Positions 26,976-34,453 are shown, counted from the stretch's first letter. The stretch: 64,000 nucleotides of DNA from a bacterium (GCA_016125225.1 WGME01000001.1:119747-183746); one strand, 5' to 3'. Notes: a model not told the origin generated them from the letters alone. Program-made: numbers and translations.

Positions 26976-28165
26976 CGTGTGGTCCCCCCGGACTCCGACA
27001 GGCCTGGTGGCAGGAACTCGATGGTTCCCGTGCCATCCTGAATGCGTTGCGGTACTGGCTGACTGGTGGTGTCGGTGATGACCGCTTCGTGATAGCGCGT
27101 GACCGTGGCTTGCACCCGCAACCGCGGATCGTCAACCGCCACCAGATTCACGGTCTCTCCCATGGCACCAGTCGATAACGCCTTGAATCGTCGGCTGACC
27201 GTCACCCCCGGTCGTTTCACCAGCACCGTGACCAAGTCATTCGCTTTGATCAGCGGGACTGACGTGAGATCGCTGTCGGTCAGGCGATGACCAGCAGCCA
27301 GCGATCTGCGGGCTTCCTTGCCGACGACATCAGCCAAGCGACTCAGCCCCGGCTTACCCTCCTCGGCAGCCATCCAGCCCAGGTCTTCCGGACGAATGAT
27401 GGCCCCGGCGGGAAGCGACGCTTTCAATGCCAAGGCCAGGGCGGCCTGTTCCAGCAAGACCTCGACCGTGGCTTCCTGCTGGTCACCCTGCGGATCAGTC
27501 CAGCAGGCGGTCAGCGTTTGCGGGGACCCAACCTGCAATGAGGCATTCCGAAAGCGGACCTGTGAGGCATCAATCGCAATCAGAGAAGCGACATCTGGCT
27601 CTGAGACGCTGCAGACGACAGTGATACCGCGAGCTTCGAGCGCTTCGGTGCGAAAGGCCCGCCGGAACGCCGTCTTAACGATTTCATTCGCCTTCGCGAG
27701 ATCTTTCGGGCCCACTCGCACCACGGTGTTTGGGGCCGACACCGGGCGAACGGAAATGGGGACGGGTGGGGTTCGAATGGTCACTGGGGTCAACGCAGGG
27801 GATCGCACCTCGGTCGAACTGGCTCCCCGCAATTCATGGCTGACTAAGTTGACCCCTTGGGCCTGCAAGCGATCCCGCACTTGATCGTAGGTGATTCGTA
27901 ACGAGCGACCCGTAGCGGGAGCCGGACAAAGCATGATGCTGCCGAGCTTCTCGACTACCGCGGGATCGGGATCGGAAATGGTCGCGATGTGCTGCAGTTG
28001 GATCACGGTCTGATCGCCCGCCGTGACCTGGCCGCGGATATCGATCAGGGCAGCATCGGCCGTACCAATGACGCCAGCCGTCATCAGACCGCCGATCAAC
28101 AGGCACGGCAATGCCCATGAGCGCGTCATGAAATCGGAGTGTGTTTTCGACAATAAACTAACCAT
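26972..28165 (-). CDS. flgA: P-ring assembly chaperone FlgA, long form
   Basis: 397 aa, longer than the usual 140-220. FlgA is a periplasmic chaperone for FlgI. A signal peptide (about 13-40) is followed by an N-terminal region of unknown kind and the C-terminal SAF-type domain: LALKASLPAGAIIRPEDLGWMAAEE near 240-265, GKEARRSLAAGHRLTDSDL near 275, and VSRRFKALSTGAMGETVNLVAVDDPRL near 325. The ATG at 28165 overlaps the flgG stop (TAATG), showing translational coupling. The extra N-terminal domain is the notable feature. Confidence 0.9.
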   Translation of the reverse strand: MVSLLSKTHSDFMTRSWALPCLLIGGLMTAGVIGTADAALIDIRGQVTAGDQTVIQLQHIATISDPDPAVVEKLGSIMLCPAPATGRSLRITYDQVRDRLQAQGVNLVSHELRGASSTEVRSPALTPVTIRTPPVPISVRPVSAPNTVVRVGPKDLAKANEIVKTAFRRAFRTEALEARGITVVCSVSEPDVASLIAIDASQVRFRNASLQVGSPQTLTACWTDPQGDQQEATVEVLLEQAALALALKASLPAGAIIRPEDLGWMAAEEGKPGLSRLADVVGKEARRSLAAGHRLTDSDLTSVPLIKANDLVTVLVKRPGVTVSRRFKALSTGAMGETVNLVAVDDPRLRVQATVTRYHEAVITDTTSQPVPQRIQDGTGTIEFLPPGLSESGGTTR

Positions 28166-28968
28166 TAGAATCGCCGCAGATTGGAGACGAGCTGCAACAA
28201 CTGATCGGAGGCTTGCACGACCTGACTGTTCATTTCGACGTTGCGTTGCGTCTTGATCAGGTCGACCAGTTCTTTGACCGGTTCGGTGTTCGAGGCTTCC
28301 AGAAAGCTCTGCCGTAAAAGACCATACCCCAACGAACCCGGTGTACTGGTTTGCGCAGGACCCGAAGCCGGGGTTTCGGAATAGAGCGTCTCCCCTTCGT
28401 GAATCAGACCTTCGGGATTGACGAAGAGCGTGAGCTGAATGTTGCCGACCTGCTGGAACGCCGTGTTGCCCGACTGCAGGACCGAAACAACTCCGTCGGA
28501 CGAGATCGACAAGTCGGTCACATCGCTTTGCAAAGTAATGGGCGGTTGCAGGACGAGCGACCGGTTCGCACTCGCCAGCACCAATGTGCCGTTGGCGTTC
28601 CGTGTGAATTGACCATTGCGTGTGTAGTAAAAGTTTCCGTTCGAATCCTGCACCTGGAAGAAGCCTTTGCCTTCAACGGCAATGTCTTCCTGTCGCCCGG
28701 TCTGCAACAGGCTCCCTTCGGTGAAGTCGGGTTGCACCGCAGCCACGCGCACGCCGGAGCCCGCGTAAATGCCTTCCGCGAGAACGTTGCCATTCACATC
28801 CGAAGACCCAGGCGGGCGGTAGTACTGATAGTACAGGTCTTCAAAGTCGGTGCGCGACCGCTTGAAGCCGGTCGTTCCGGCGTTCGCCAGGTTGTTCGCA
28901 ATGACATCGAGATTGAAGATGTAAGCATCCATCCCCGATGCTGCGGTGTTCATCGCTCGATAGAGCAT
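28165..28968 (-). CDS. flgG: Flagellar distal rod protein FlgG
   Basis: 267 aa, usual length. Forms the distal rod. Seen: MLYRAMNTAASGMDAYIFNLDVIANNLANAGTTGFKRSR with the rod/hook signature, YTRNGQFTRNANGTLV near 110, and LEASNTEPVKELVDLIKTQRNVEMNSQVVQASDQLLQLV at the C-terminus. The flgA gene starts within its stop codon. It is preceded by flgF with 67 bases between. Confidence 0.96.
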   Translation of the reverse strand: MLYRAMNTAASGMDAYIFNLDVIANNLANAGTTGFKRSRTDFEDLYYQYYRPPGSSDVNGNVLAEGIYAGSGVRVAAVQPDFTEGSLLQTGRQEDIAVEGKGFFQVQDSNGNFYYTRNGQFTRNANGTLVLASANRSLVLQPPITLQSDVTDLSISSDGVVSVLQSGNTAFQQVGNIQLTLFVNPEGLIHEGETLYSETPASGPAQTSTPGSLGYGLLRQSFLEASNTEPVKELVDLIKTQRNVEMNSQVVQASDQLLQLVSNLRRF

Positions 28969-29035
28969 GTTTTCTCATCCATGAAATCGCGATCGATCTG
29001 TTCCCTGCCCCGATGACCCCACCGGACCGGAACTC

Positions 29036-29803
29036 TTACCGTTCAGCCACCCCTTGCAGTAACCGGCCGAGCATGTCGTCCTGATACTGCATCAAATTCA
29101 TGTTCATCTCGAAGGCCCGCGAGGTTTCGATCAGTTCCACCATGCCTTGAACCGGGTCGGTGGATGAGCCTTCCAGCACGCCTTGCCGCACATGCGTATT
29201 GATCGCAAATGCCGTCGGGCCCATGGGGCGATACAAGCTATCTCCCACTTTGGTGAGCTGCTGGAAGTTCGCGGGTTCCACCACTCCCAACCGAGCCAAC
29301 CGAACGGCTTCGCCACTGACGGCGATGCCGGAAATCTGGCCGTCATCGGCGATGGTGACTTCGTGAATATCGCTCGGGATGACGATGGGTTGCCCGACGT
29401 CATCCAGCACGGGTTGCCCCAGATCCGCAGTCACCAGCATGTCATTCGCATCACGCGTCAACTGGCCATCCCGTGTAAGCAGAATCTCGCCCGCCGCATT
29501 CACCTGAAAGAAACCCGGCCCCACGATTGCCACATCCAGCGGTCCACGTGTGACCTGCAGTGGTCCTTGCTCGAAATCGGTGATGGTTCCGGAAAGTGAC
29601 ACCCCTCCGGTTTGATCTTCCTGGCCAAAAGGGACTTCAAAGGGGGTCTGCTCGGCCTGGTCGAAGGGGAAGTGTGAACGGAAGACGGGCACATCGCGCT
29701 TGAACGCCGTCGTCTGAGCATTGGCCAGATTGTTGGCCAACACCGATTGCCGCATGGCCTGAGCCTCGGCTCCCTGCGCTGATAGATAAAGTCCGTAAAT
29801 CAT
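29036..29803 (-). CDS. flgF: Flagellar proximal rod protein FlgF
   Basis: 255 aa from the ATG at 29803 (MIYGLYLSAQGAEAQ), which has AAGGG six bases upstream; an earlier in-frame ATG gives an unlikely Arg-rich tail. FlgF and FlgG are paralogs; this is the more divergent one, called FlgF by position and by the ending LEGSSTDPVQGMVELIETSRAFEMNMNLMQYQDDMLGRLL. The rod signature VLANNLANAQTTAFKRD lies near 18-34. It could instead be a second FlgG. It is the first gene of the run flgF-flgG-flgA-flgH-flgI-flgJ-flgN-flgK-flgL. Confidence 0.88.
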   Translation of the reverse strand: MIYGLYLSAQGAEAQAMRQSVLANNLANAQTTAFKRDVPVFRSHFPFDQAEQTPFEVPFGQEDQTGGVSLSGTITDFEQGPLQVTRGPLDVAIVGPGFFQVNAAGEILLTRDGQLTRDANDMLVTADLGQPVLDDVGQPIVIPSDIHEVTIADDGQISGIAVSGEAVRLARLGVVEPANFQQLTKVGDSLYRPMGPTAFAINTHVRQGVLEGSSTDPVQGMVELIETSRAFEMNMNLMQYQDDMLGRLLQGVAER

Positions 29804-30007
29804 CCCACGCCCTTCCCGAGCGACACTGCGTCTACTCGAAGCATCGGCGGGCGCAAATTGCCGCTTGAGAAAAATCGGCAAACTCAACGCGATCCGCAAA
29901 GTTTACCAAGGCTGCCTGCAGGATCGCCTCCGCAGAGGGTTCGAGACCGGCAAATACTGCCGATCAACCGGCACGAGTGGCGAGTTCAAGATGGCAGGCG
30001 TCGGGGC

Positions 30008-30949
30008 TCAATCATTCGTCCAGGAAACCCAACCAGTCCCGTGATGGCCGTAATTGATGTCGCCGGGGTAACAGAGTTCGGCGAGGATTTCAGCGGATTC
30101 GACCAGCCGCGGGCCAGGGCGGTTGAAGTACTGGTTGCCGTCGGTGACGTAGACCCGCGCATTCTGGACCGCCGTCAGTGATGACCACTCTGGTCGAGCG
30201 GTCAGCCAGTGCATTTCGGATTGGGACCGGGGAATATCAAAGCCACAGGGCATGATCGCAATGACATCGGGATCAGCCGCGAGAACCTCCTCGAAGGTCA
30301 TCCAGGGGGAATGCTGGCCCGCGACACCGAACAGGTTCTCGGCTCCGACGATGCGGACCAGTTCGGGTACCCAGTTGCCCGCCGCCATCAATGGTTCCAG
30401 CCATTCAATGCAGGCAACTCGCGCCGGCTTGGACGACAAGCCACGGCATTGCGTGGCAATCTGTTGCAAACGAGATTGGGAATCGGCGATCAATTGAGCC
30501 GCACGATCGGCAACGCCCAGTGCTACACCGACCCGTTGAATGTCCTGCCAGACATCGGCGAGGGCATTGGGTTCCAGCGAGACAATCTGGGGTTGTGATC
30601 GCACCAGTTCGCACACTGCCGCCTGCACATCCTTCAGGCTCACCGCGCAGACTTCACATTGCGATTGCGTGAGCACCACCGTCGGCGCGAGTTCATTCAA
30701 CAACGATGTATCGACGTTGTAGACCGATGTCGCACTCAGCAGCGTCGCCTTCACCCGGTCGTCGATCTCACGGCTGTTGCCATGCACATCGAACTTTGCC
30801 GAACTGCAAGCCGGACGGCTCAGGATGTCGGCCGGGTAATCGCATTCATGCGACCGCCCGACCAGCCAATCGGTACAGCCGAGGGCATGCACGATTTCCG
30901 TGGCACTCGCAATGAGTGAAACAATCCGAGGATCGGCAGCGGTCGGCAT
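30008..30949 (-). CDS. BtuF-like cobalamin-binding protein, no signal peptide
   Basis: 313 aa. Class III substrate-binding fold (BtuF/FhuD type), the family that binds cobalamin or siderophores. Seen: RIVSLIASATEIVHALGCTDWLVGRSHECDYP at 8-39, typical of cobalamin-binding homologs, VNELAPTVVLTQSQCEVCAVS near 90, and ADPDVIAIMPCGFDI near 235. There is no signal peptide or lipobox, so it probably stays in the cytoplasm. The ATG at 30949 begins the fold; the frame upstream is antisense noise. It starts two bases after the stop of the DUF6580-like gene and is the last gene of the cobalamin-riboswitch operon. Confidence 0.85.
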   Translation of the reverse strand: MPTAADPRIVSLIASATEIVHALGCTDWLVGRSHECDYPADILSRPACSSAKFDVHGNSREIDDRVKATLLSATSVYNVDTSLLNELAPTVVLTQSQCEVCAVSLKDVQAAVCELVRSQPQIVSLEPNALADVWQDIQRVGVALGVADRAAQLIADSQSRLQQIATQCRGLSSKPARVACIEWLEPLMAAGNWVPELVRIVGAENLFGVAGQHSPWMTFEEVLAADPDVIAIMPCGFDIPRSQSEMHWLTARPEWSSLTAVQNARVYVTDGNQYFNRPGPRLVESAEILAELCYPGDINYGHHGTGWVSWTND

Positions 30950-30951
30950 GA

Positions 30952-31563
30952 TCAGGCCTGGACCAATGAAGTCCGTGTGCTGCGAGCCGCCGGATGTCCC
31001 GCCAGAGCCAATCCGGCCGGGCTGAAGAGTGCCGCGGTATAGAGCGACGTGCTGATCAGCGACCGACCGAAGAACGGCAAGCCCATCGCGTAACAGGCGG
31101 CAAGGCCCGTGGGAGTCATGGCATAGGTGTTGCCTTCCCCGGCATACCACACGGCAAAGTTGGTGACGAGGAAGAAGACCGTTTCCGCGGCGATGGCCAT
31201 CGGCACTGAAGTCATAATGTTCGGCCGCTTTCGCAACAGCAGCCCCAACCCGGCGGCCGCCGCAAAGCAAGCGTAGATCACTGGCTGACTCCGGGGGAAG
31301 GCCCAGTCGAAATGCCCGGTGACCGCCCAGATGCCAAAGTCACTGAGCACCAGCACAGCGAGAGGCAAACCAAACGACCAGCGACGATCGCTGGCACAGG
31401 CACCGCTGAACAGCGAGACCGCCATCAGCGGTGCAAAATTCCACGGATACCATGTGGTGGCCGGGTCGATCGACACGCCGAAGTGATACAGCACATAAGG
31501 CAGCAACCGACAGAACAGGCTGTAGACGAAGAGAACCAGAAAGAAACTCAGCTTGCTAGACAT
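30952..31563 (-). CDS. DUF6580-like integral membrane protein, candidate B12 transporter
   Basis: 203 aa with about five or six hydrophobic segments. The block PWNFAPLMAVSLFSGACA at 40-57, the following LPLAVLVLSDFGIW at 67-79 and TNFAVWY near 134 match the DUF6580 pattern (NFxPVxAxALFxGA...LxxLLLSD). The size and hydrophobic layout resemble S-components of ECF transporters, but no ECF energising genes are present. C56 in the SGAC block is notable. It overlaps the upstream Dph6-like gene by eight bases. The link to B12 comes from its operon and riboswitch; it is inference. Confidence 0.75.
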   Translation of the reverse strand: MSSKLSFFLVLFVYSLFCRLLPYVLYHFGVSIDPATTWYPWNFAPLMAVSLFSGACASDRRWSFGLPLAVLVLSDFGIWAVTGHFDWAFPRSQPVIYACFAAAAGLGLLLRKRPNIMTSVPMAIAAETVFFLVTNFAVWYAGEGNTYAMTPTGLAACYAMGLPFFGRSLISTSLYTAALFSPAGLALAGHPAARSTRTSLVQA

Positions 31564-32293
31564 CAACCCACTCCACAGACTTCGATTTCTGTTCAACGTC
31601 CGGACGAAACCTGTCCGGGGAATCAACACGTTCATTCAACTCCGCGTACCAGAAGTCCCCTCGCTGTGAGGTGGCCTCGGTACAAATCGGCACCGGTGCG
31701 TGAAACACCGGCCCATCCCATACAAATGTGTGAAACTCGCCGTTTTCCCCACACCAGTCGACGCCATCCGGCAGCGACTGCAGGAAACCGGCATCATAGT
31801 CGCGGCCCGCAAAGTCCGCCATCAAGCACCGGGCATCGACACAGCAGACCACTGCTCGATACCCCCGAGTGATGAACGCTTCAGCCAACGGCCGCGTCGG
31901 CAACTCCCACAGCGGGAAGATCGGTGTGATCCCCAACCGTTGGCAAAGTTCTTCACGATATTGACGGATATCGGCCAGAAACAAATCGCCGAAAGCCATC
32001 GTCGTGACGCCTTCCGCCTTGTATGTCACGAGCGCCTGGTTCAATGCGCTTTCGTAGACCTCATTTGACGGAAATCGCGGGACCTCGACCACCGTGAGCG
32101 GGAAGCCAAGGGCCTCTGCTTGCCGTTCCAGCAACCGCCTGGGAACGCCGTGCATACTGACCCACTGGTCTTCCCGGCTGACCATGGTGACCAAGCTGAC
32201 GATGTCCCAACGGTCCTCGCGCAGCAGTTGATCGATCAACAGGATGCTGTCTTTTCCGCCGCTGTGGCTCACGAGGATCGGAGTGCGTGACAT
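31556..32293 (-). CDS. Dph6-related (DUF71) ATP pyrophosphatase, B12-salvage type
   Basis: 245 aa. PP-loop ATPase: HSGGKDS with SGGKDS at 11-16, and the later AFGDLFLADIRQYREE near 110 that is typical of the DUF71/COG2102 family. Eukaryotic Dph6 makes diphthamide; published comparative genomics of DUF71 predicted that a bacterial branch acts in B12 salvage, which fits this cobalamin-riboswitch operon. Cysteines in VVCCVDARCL near 150 are conserved-looking. It starts 10 bases after the stop of the upstream small gene; the next gene overlaps its end by eight bases. Confidence 0.85.
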   Translation of the reverse strand: MSRTPILVSHSGGKDSILLIDQLLREDRWDIVSLVTMVSREDQWVSMHGVPRRLLERQAEALGFPLTVVEVPRFPSNEVYESALNQALVTYKAEGVTTMAFGDLFLADIRQYREELCQRLGITPIFPLWELPTRPLAEAFITRGYRAVVCCVDARCLMADFAGRDYDAGFLQSLPDGVDWCGENGEFHTFVWDGPVFHAPVPICTEATSQRGDFWYAELNERVDSPDRFRPDVEQKSKSVEWVDV

Positions 32294-32303
32294 CGGTCTC
32301 ACG

Positions 32304-32669
32304 TCAAATTCTGGTCGCGGTTTCGGGGACAGGACCGGTGCGCTCGAGTGCAGCTTTGGTCTTGGCACATTTCAGGACCATCGCCGCCCGTTGCTGTTGC
32401 TCCAATGCCGGAGCCGCTTCCCATTGTTGACACTTCGGGCAATACAACGCGGGCAGTAGCGTTTCTTTTCCCGTGATGGGATGCAGGGCCGGTGTCGGCC
32501 GCACTTTGCCCGCAAAAAGTTCCCCCGACTCACGGCAGAGGAACACGGCATCGGCCAGTTCGTCTTGAGTCACCGGAAGACTGCGTGGCCCGCCGGAGAG
32601 TTGCGAACTGATCAGCCACCCGCCCAGTGCCAATCCCACAACCGTAATCCAAATGCGTGGATCTCGCAT
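32304..32669 (-). CDS. Small single-TM protein with CxxC
   Basis: 121 aa. One N-terminal hydrophobic segment (about 7-24, IWITVVGLALGGWLI), then a soluble domain with C45, a C77-x-x-C80 pair (YCPKCQQWEA) and C101. The pair suggests a metal or haem-free redox site. No signal-peptide cleavage site is clear, so it is likely membrane-anchored, facing the periplasm. No family recognised. It sits 15 bases after the pilin-like gene and 10 before the Dph6-like gene in the cobalamin-riboswitch operon, so a role in handling cobalamin or the pilin-like protein is inferred. Confidence 0.75.
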   Translation of the reverse strand: MRDPRIWITVVGLALGGWLISSQLSGGPRSLPVTQDELADAVFLCRESGELFAGKVRPTPALHPITGKETLLPALYCPKCQQWEAAPALEQQQRAAMVLKCAKTKAALERTGPVPETATRI

Positions 32670-32684
32670 GGTGAAATCCCCCCA

Positions 32685-33578
32685 TTATTCGCGGTCGTAA
32701 AGTTCATCCTGATAGATGGGATCGCTCAAGCGTCCATCGCTGACAAAGCCCAGGCGTTTTTCTTCAATCTTCCCGGCTTGCGCGGCGGTGAGATAGTTGG
32801 GTCCTGGCACTTGAATGCGAAAGGCCCGGGCACGAGTTTCGACATGGCCATCCAGGAACGCGACATTCGCCGTATCGTTGTGACGGAAATGGACCGTGGG
32901 ATAATTGTTGCTCGGCGGATCGAGCCACCAGTTTTCCTGAAACGTGAGATTGAAATTGACTTCGGCACTGTCAGCGAAGATCAGCGTCTGCGTGAGTTGA
33001 GCCACATCGCGGAACTTACGGGCAATCGGCTGAGTGCTGACGGTCACGGTGGGATAGTTCGAGTAATCGAAATCGATGCCTTGGCCCAGGTAATGCCCAT
33101 TGTGTCCATAGCCACAGGCCATCCGTCCCACGCGAAAGGCTTCAACCTGGGTGGGGCCAAAGTTCGGGCATTGATAGGCCGCGTAGTTGGTTTCCATGTA
33201 GGGCGCGAGAATGCCCTGCTCGAACACCAGCCGCTTGGTGAGATCGGCCTGATCGTAATCGACGAGCCCGAACCAGTACCGAATGCTGCCGACCTGCGGC
33301 CAGGTGCCGGCAATGGTCCCCGCAATGCTCTTGGCATCATCGATTTTATGCGGGATCAGAAACTCATTGTACGTGTCAGAGTAGTTGTGAACGGCCAGCG
33401 TAAGCTGCTTCAGATTGTTGCGGCATTGAGTGGTCCGGGCGGCTTCCCGCGCCTGTTGTACAGCGGGCAACAGTAACCCGATGAGAATGGAGATGATGGC
33501 AATCACCACCAGCAGTTCAATGAGCGTAAACCCTCGGCGCAGACGTGGAGACAGTGGACTCAAGCGGAGACGACGCAT
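32685..33578 (-). CDS. DUF1559 pilin-like protein, first gene of B12-riboswitch operon
   Basis: 297 aa. A type IV prepilin leader and cleavage site ([19 protein letters not shown] at 15-33, with E at +5 of the mature part) is followed by the DUF1559 domain: [23 protein letters not shown] near 37-59 and the H-x9-DG motif in [15 protein letters not shown] near 232-246. DUF1559 proteins are hugely expanded in planctomycetes and lack a known function. The ATG at 33578 is chosen over one 66 bases upstream because it begins the leader. It is the first gene after the cobalamin riboswitch, so its expression should fall when B12 is plentiful. Confidence 0.9.
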   Translation of the reverse strand: MRRLRLSPLSPRLRRGFTLIELLVVIAIISILIGLLLPAVQQAREAARTTQCRNNLKQLTLAVHNYSDTYNEFLIPHKIDDAKSIAGTIAGTWPQVGSIRYWFGLVDYDQADLTKRLVFEQGILAPYMETNYAAYQCPNFGPTQVEAFRVGRMACGYGHNGHYLGQGIDFDYSNYPTVTVSTQPIARKFRDVAQLTQTLIFADSAEVNFNLTFQENWWLDPPSNNYPTVHFRHNDTANVAFLDGHVETRARAFRIQVPGPNYLTAAQAGKIEEKRLGFVSDGRLSDPIYQDELYDRE

Positions 33579-33744
33579 CGACAATGTTCCCGTTGTCAAA
33601 ATGACCTGGCGCACGGATCGTGCTAGAAATCGACGCGGGATCACGACCGGTCTTCAGTCCGTGAAGAACGGGAAACAGCCTCCTCACGAGCATGAAGCTC
33701 GCGGCCAGACTGTGGATGCCACGTCAGTTCTGTCGCATGAAACG

Positions 33745-33934
33745 TGAGCCTGTCGGACGATCCTGGGCAGGTCTTCTGACTCTCGGATCGATCTACTAGC
33801 TGCGCCTTCCCACGAGCGATCCTCGCAGTGGCATGTGCAGCGTTCGTCCCCGAATACAGCGGCGGGACCGCGACGGATTCGCACCGTCTTCCCTATTCTC
33901 CGGCCAGCAACAAGCCACCCGGCACCCAGATCAG
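33745..33934 (-). promoter_or_regulatory. Cobalamin riboswitch
   Basis: On the minus strand, 5' to 3': GGTGCCGGGTGGC, a central region AATAGGGAAGACGGTGCGAA then TCCGTCGCGGTCCCGCC, GCTGTATTCGGGGACG, CCACTG, GGGAAGGCG, and at 33766-33781 the B12 box AGTCAGAAGACCTGCC. Order and spacing match the class I cobalamin aptamer (RF00174). It starts just after a likely -10 box. Leader of about 170 bases lies between it and the pilin-like gene; a small hairpin (33687-33701) is seen there but no clear intrinsic terminator, so control may be on translation. Confidence 0.95.
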
Positions 33935-33940
33935 ATTGTG

Positions 33941-33968
33941 ATCCTAGCGTGCCGGGCCATGTTTGCAA
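33941..33968 (-). promoter_or_regulatory. Candidate promoter of the cobalamin-riboswitch operon
   Basis: Minus strand: TTGCAA (-35, plus positions 33963-33968), 16 bases, TAGGAT (-10, 33941-33946). A start at about 33934 would begin the RNA exactly at the riboswitch. Spacing is one short of ideal. Confidence 0.6.
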
Positions 33969-33985
33969 GCGGTCAGAAAAAGTTC

Positions 33986-34014
33986 TTGACGGGTATACAT
34001 TGGGCGTCTATGCT
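33986..34014 (+). promoter_or_regulatory. sigma70-type promoter of padR
   Basis: TTGACG (33986-33991), 17-base spacer, TATGCT (34009-34014), about 45 bases upstream of the padR ATG. Its spacer and -10 lie inside the dyad at 33995-34038, so a bound repressor would block it. Confidence 0.8.
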
Positions 34015-34038
34015 TCAATACCTAGACGAACAATGTAT
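33995..34038. promoter_or_regulatory. Inverted-repeat operator, likely PadR site
   Basis: Outer arms ATACATTG and CAATGTAT match perfectly; inner arms CGTCTA and TAGACG match perfectly. Each 16-base half differs from the other's complement at only two bases, around a 12-base centre. ATAC/GTAT and ATGT/ACAT motifs suit PadR-family operators. The dyad spans the padR -10 box, consistent with autorepression. Confidence 0.75.
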
Positions 34039-34058
34039 TCGCCACTGGAACCTCCATC

Positions 34059-34388
34059 ATGGATTCGCGTCTACTCTGGGGCGCTGTCGAAATGCTGATT
34101 CTGGAAGTGGTCTCGCACAGTCCCACTTATGGCTACGAAATCGCCCAATCGGTCGCTCAACATTCTCAAGGGTACTTCGACCTGAAAGAGGGCAGCCTCT
34201 ATCCGGCGCTCCATCGGCTCGAACAACAGAAGCTGCTCGGTTCGTTCTGGCAGGAAGTCGATGGACGGCGTCGCAAGTATTACCGACTGACCACCGCCGG
34301 ACAGATAGCCCTGGCCACCAAGAAGCAAGCCTGGCAGGCGTTTTCCACCGGCGTCAATGGCGTCCTCGGAGCGGAGTATTCCACTTAG
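34059..34388 (+). CDS. PadR-family transcriptional regulator
   Basis: 109 aa. Winged-helix DNA-binding protein of the PadR family: LLWGAVEMLILEVVSHSPTYGYEIAQSVAQHSQGYFDLKEGSLYPALHRLEQQKLLGSFWQ (about 5-65) and GRRRKYYRLTTAGQ near 68-81, ending soon after the wing as in short PadR-s1 types. These repress their own gene and a nearby membrane or transport gene. A dyad over its promoter supports autorepression. The stop codon lies inside the left arm of a perfect 30-base inverted repeat. Confidence 0.95.
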   Translation: MDSRLLWGAVEMLILEVVSHSPTYGYEIAQSVAQHSQGYFDLKEGSLYPALHRLEQQKLLGSFWQEVDGRRRKYYRLTTAGQIALATKKQAWQAFSTGVNGVLGAEYST

Positions 34389-34453
34389 CCGCGAGGCAAC
34401 GCCGAGCGCTGGGTAGATTGATGCCAGCGCTCGGCGTTGCCTCGCGGCTAAGT
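34383..34453. repeat. Perfect 30-bp inverted repeat between padR and its neighbour
   Basis: Left arm 34383-34412 and right arm 34424-34453 are exact reverse complements, with an 11-base spacer (34413-34423). The stem begins with ACTTAGCCGCGAGGC and ends at GAGCGCTGG. The padR stop falls in the left arm; the ribosome-site region of the next gene starts right after the right arm. It lacks a T-run. Length, GC content and position suggest a REP-like dispersed element or a strong attenuating hairpin. Confidence 0.95.

Noticed and set aside
29870..29882. GCCGATTT, like a sigma28 -10 box (GCCGATAA), upstream of flgF
   Set aside because: No TAAA at the required 15-base spacing; the nearest TAAA is 22 bases away.
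29895..29915. Possible sigma54 site (GG...GC) upstream of flgF
   Set aside because: The GG and GC are eight bases apart and not ten, and the flanks do not match.
30950..31270. Longer N-terminus for the BtuF-like protein
   Set aside because: The upstream frame is antisense-type noise inside the DUF6580-like gene, with no signal peptide.
33684..33968. Short frame covering the cobalamin riboswitch
   Set aside because: The conserved bases follow RNA structure and the B12 box, not codons.
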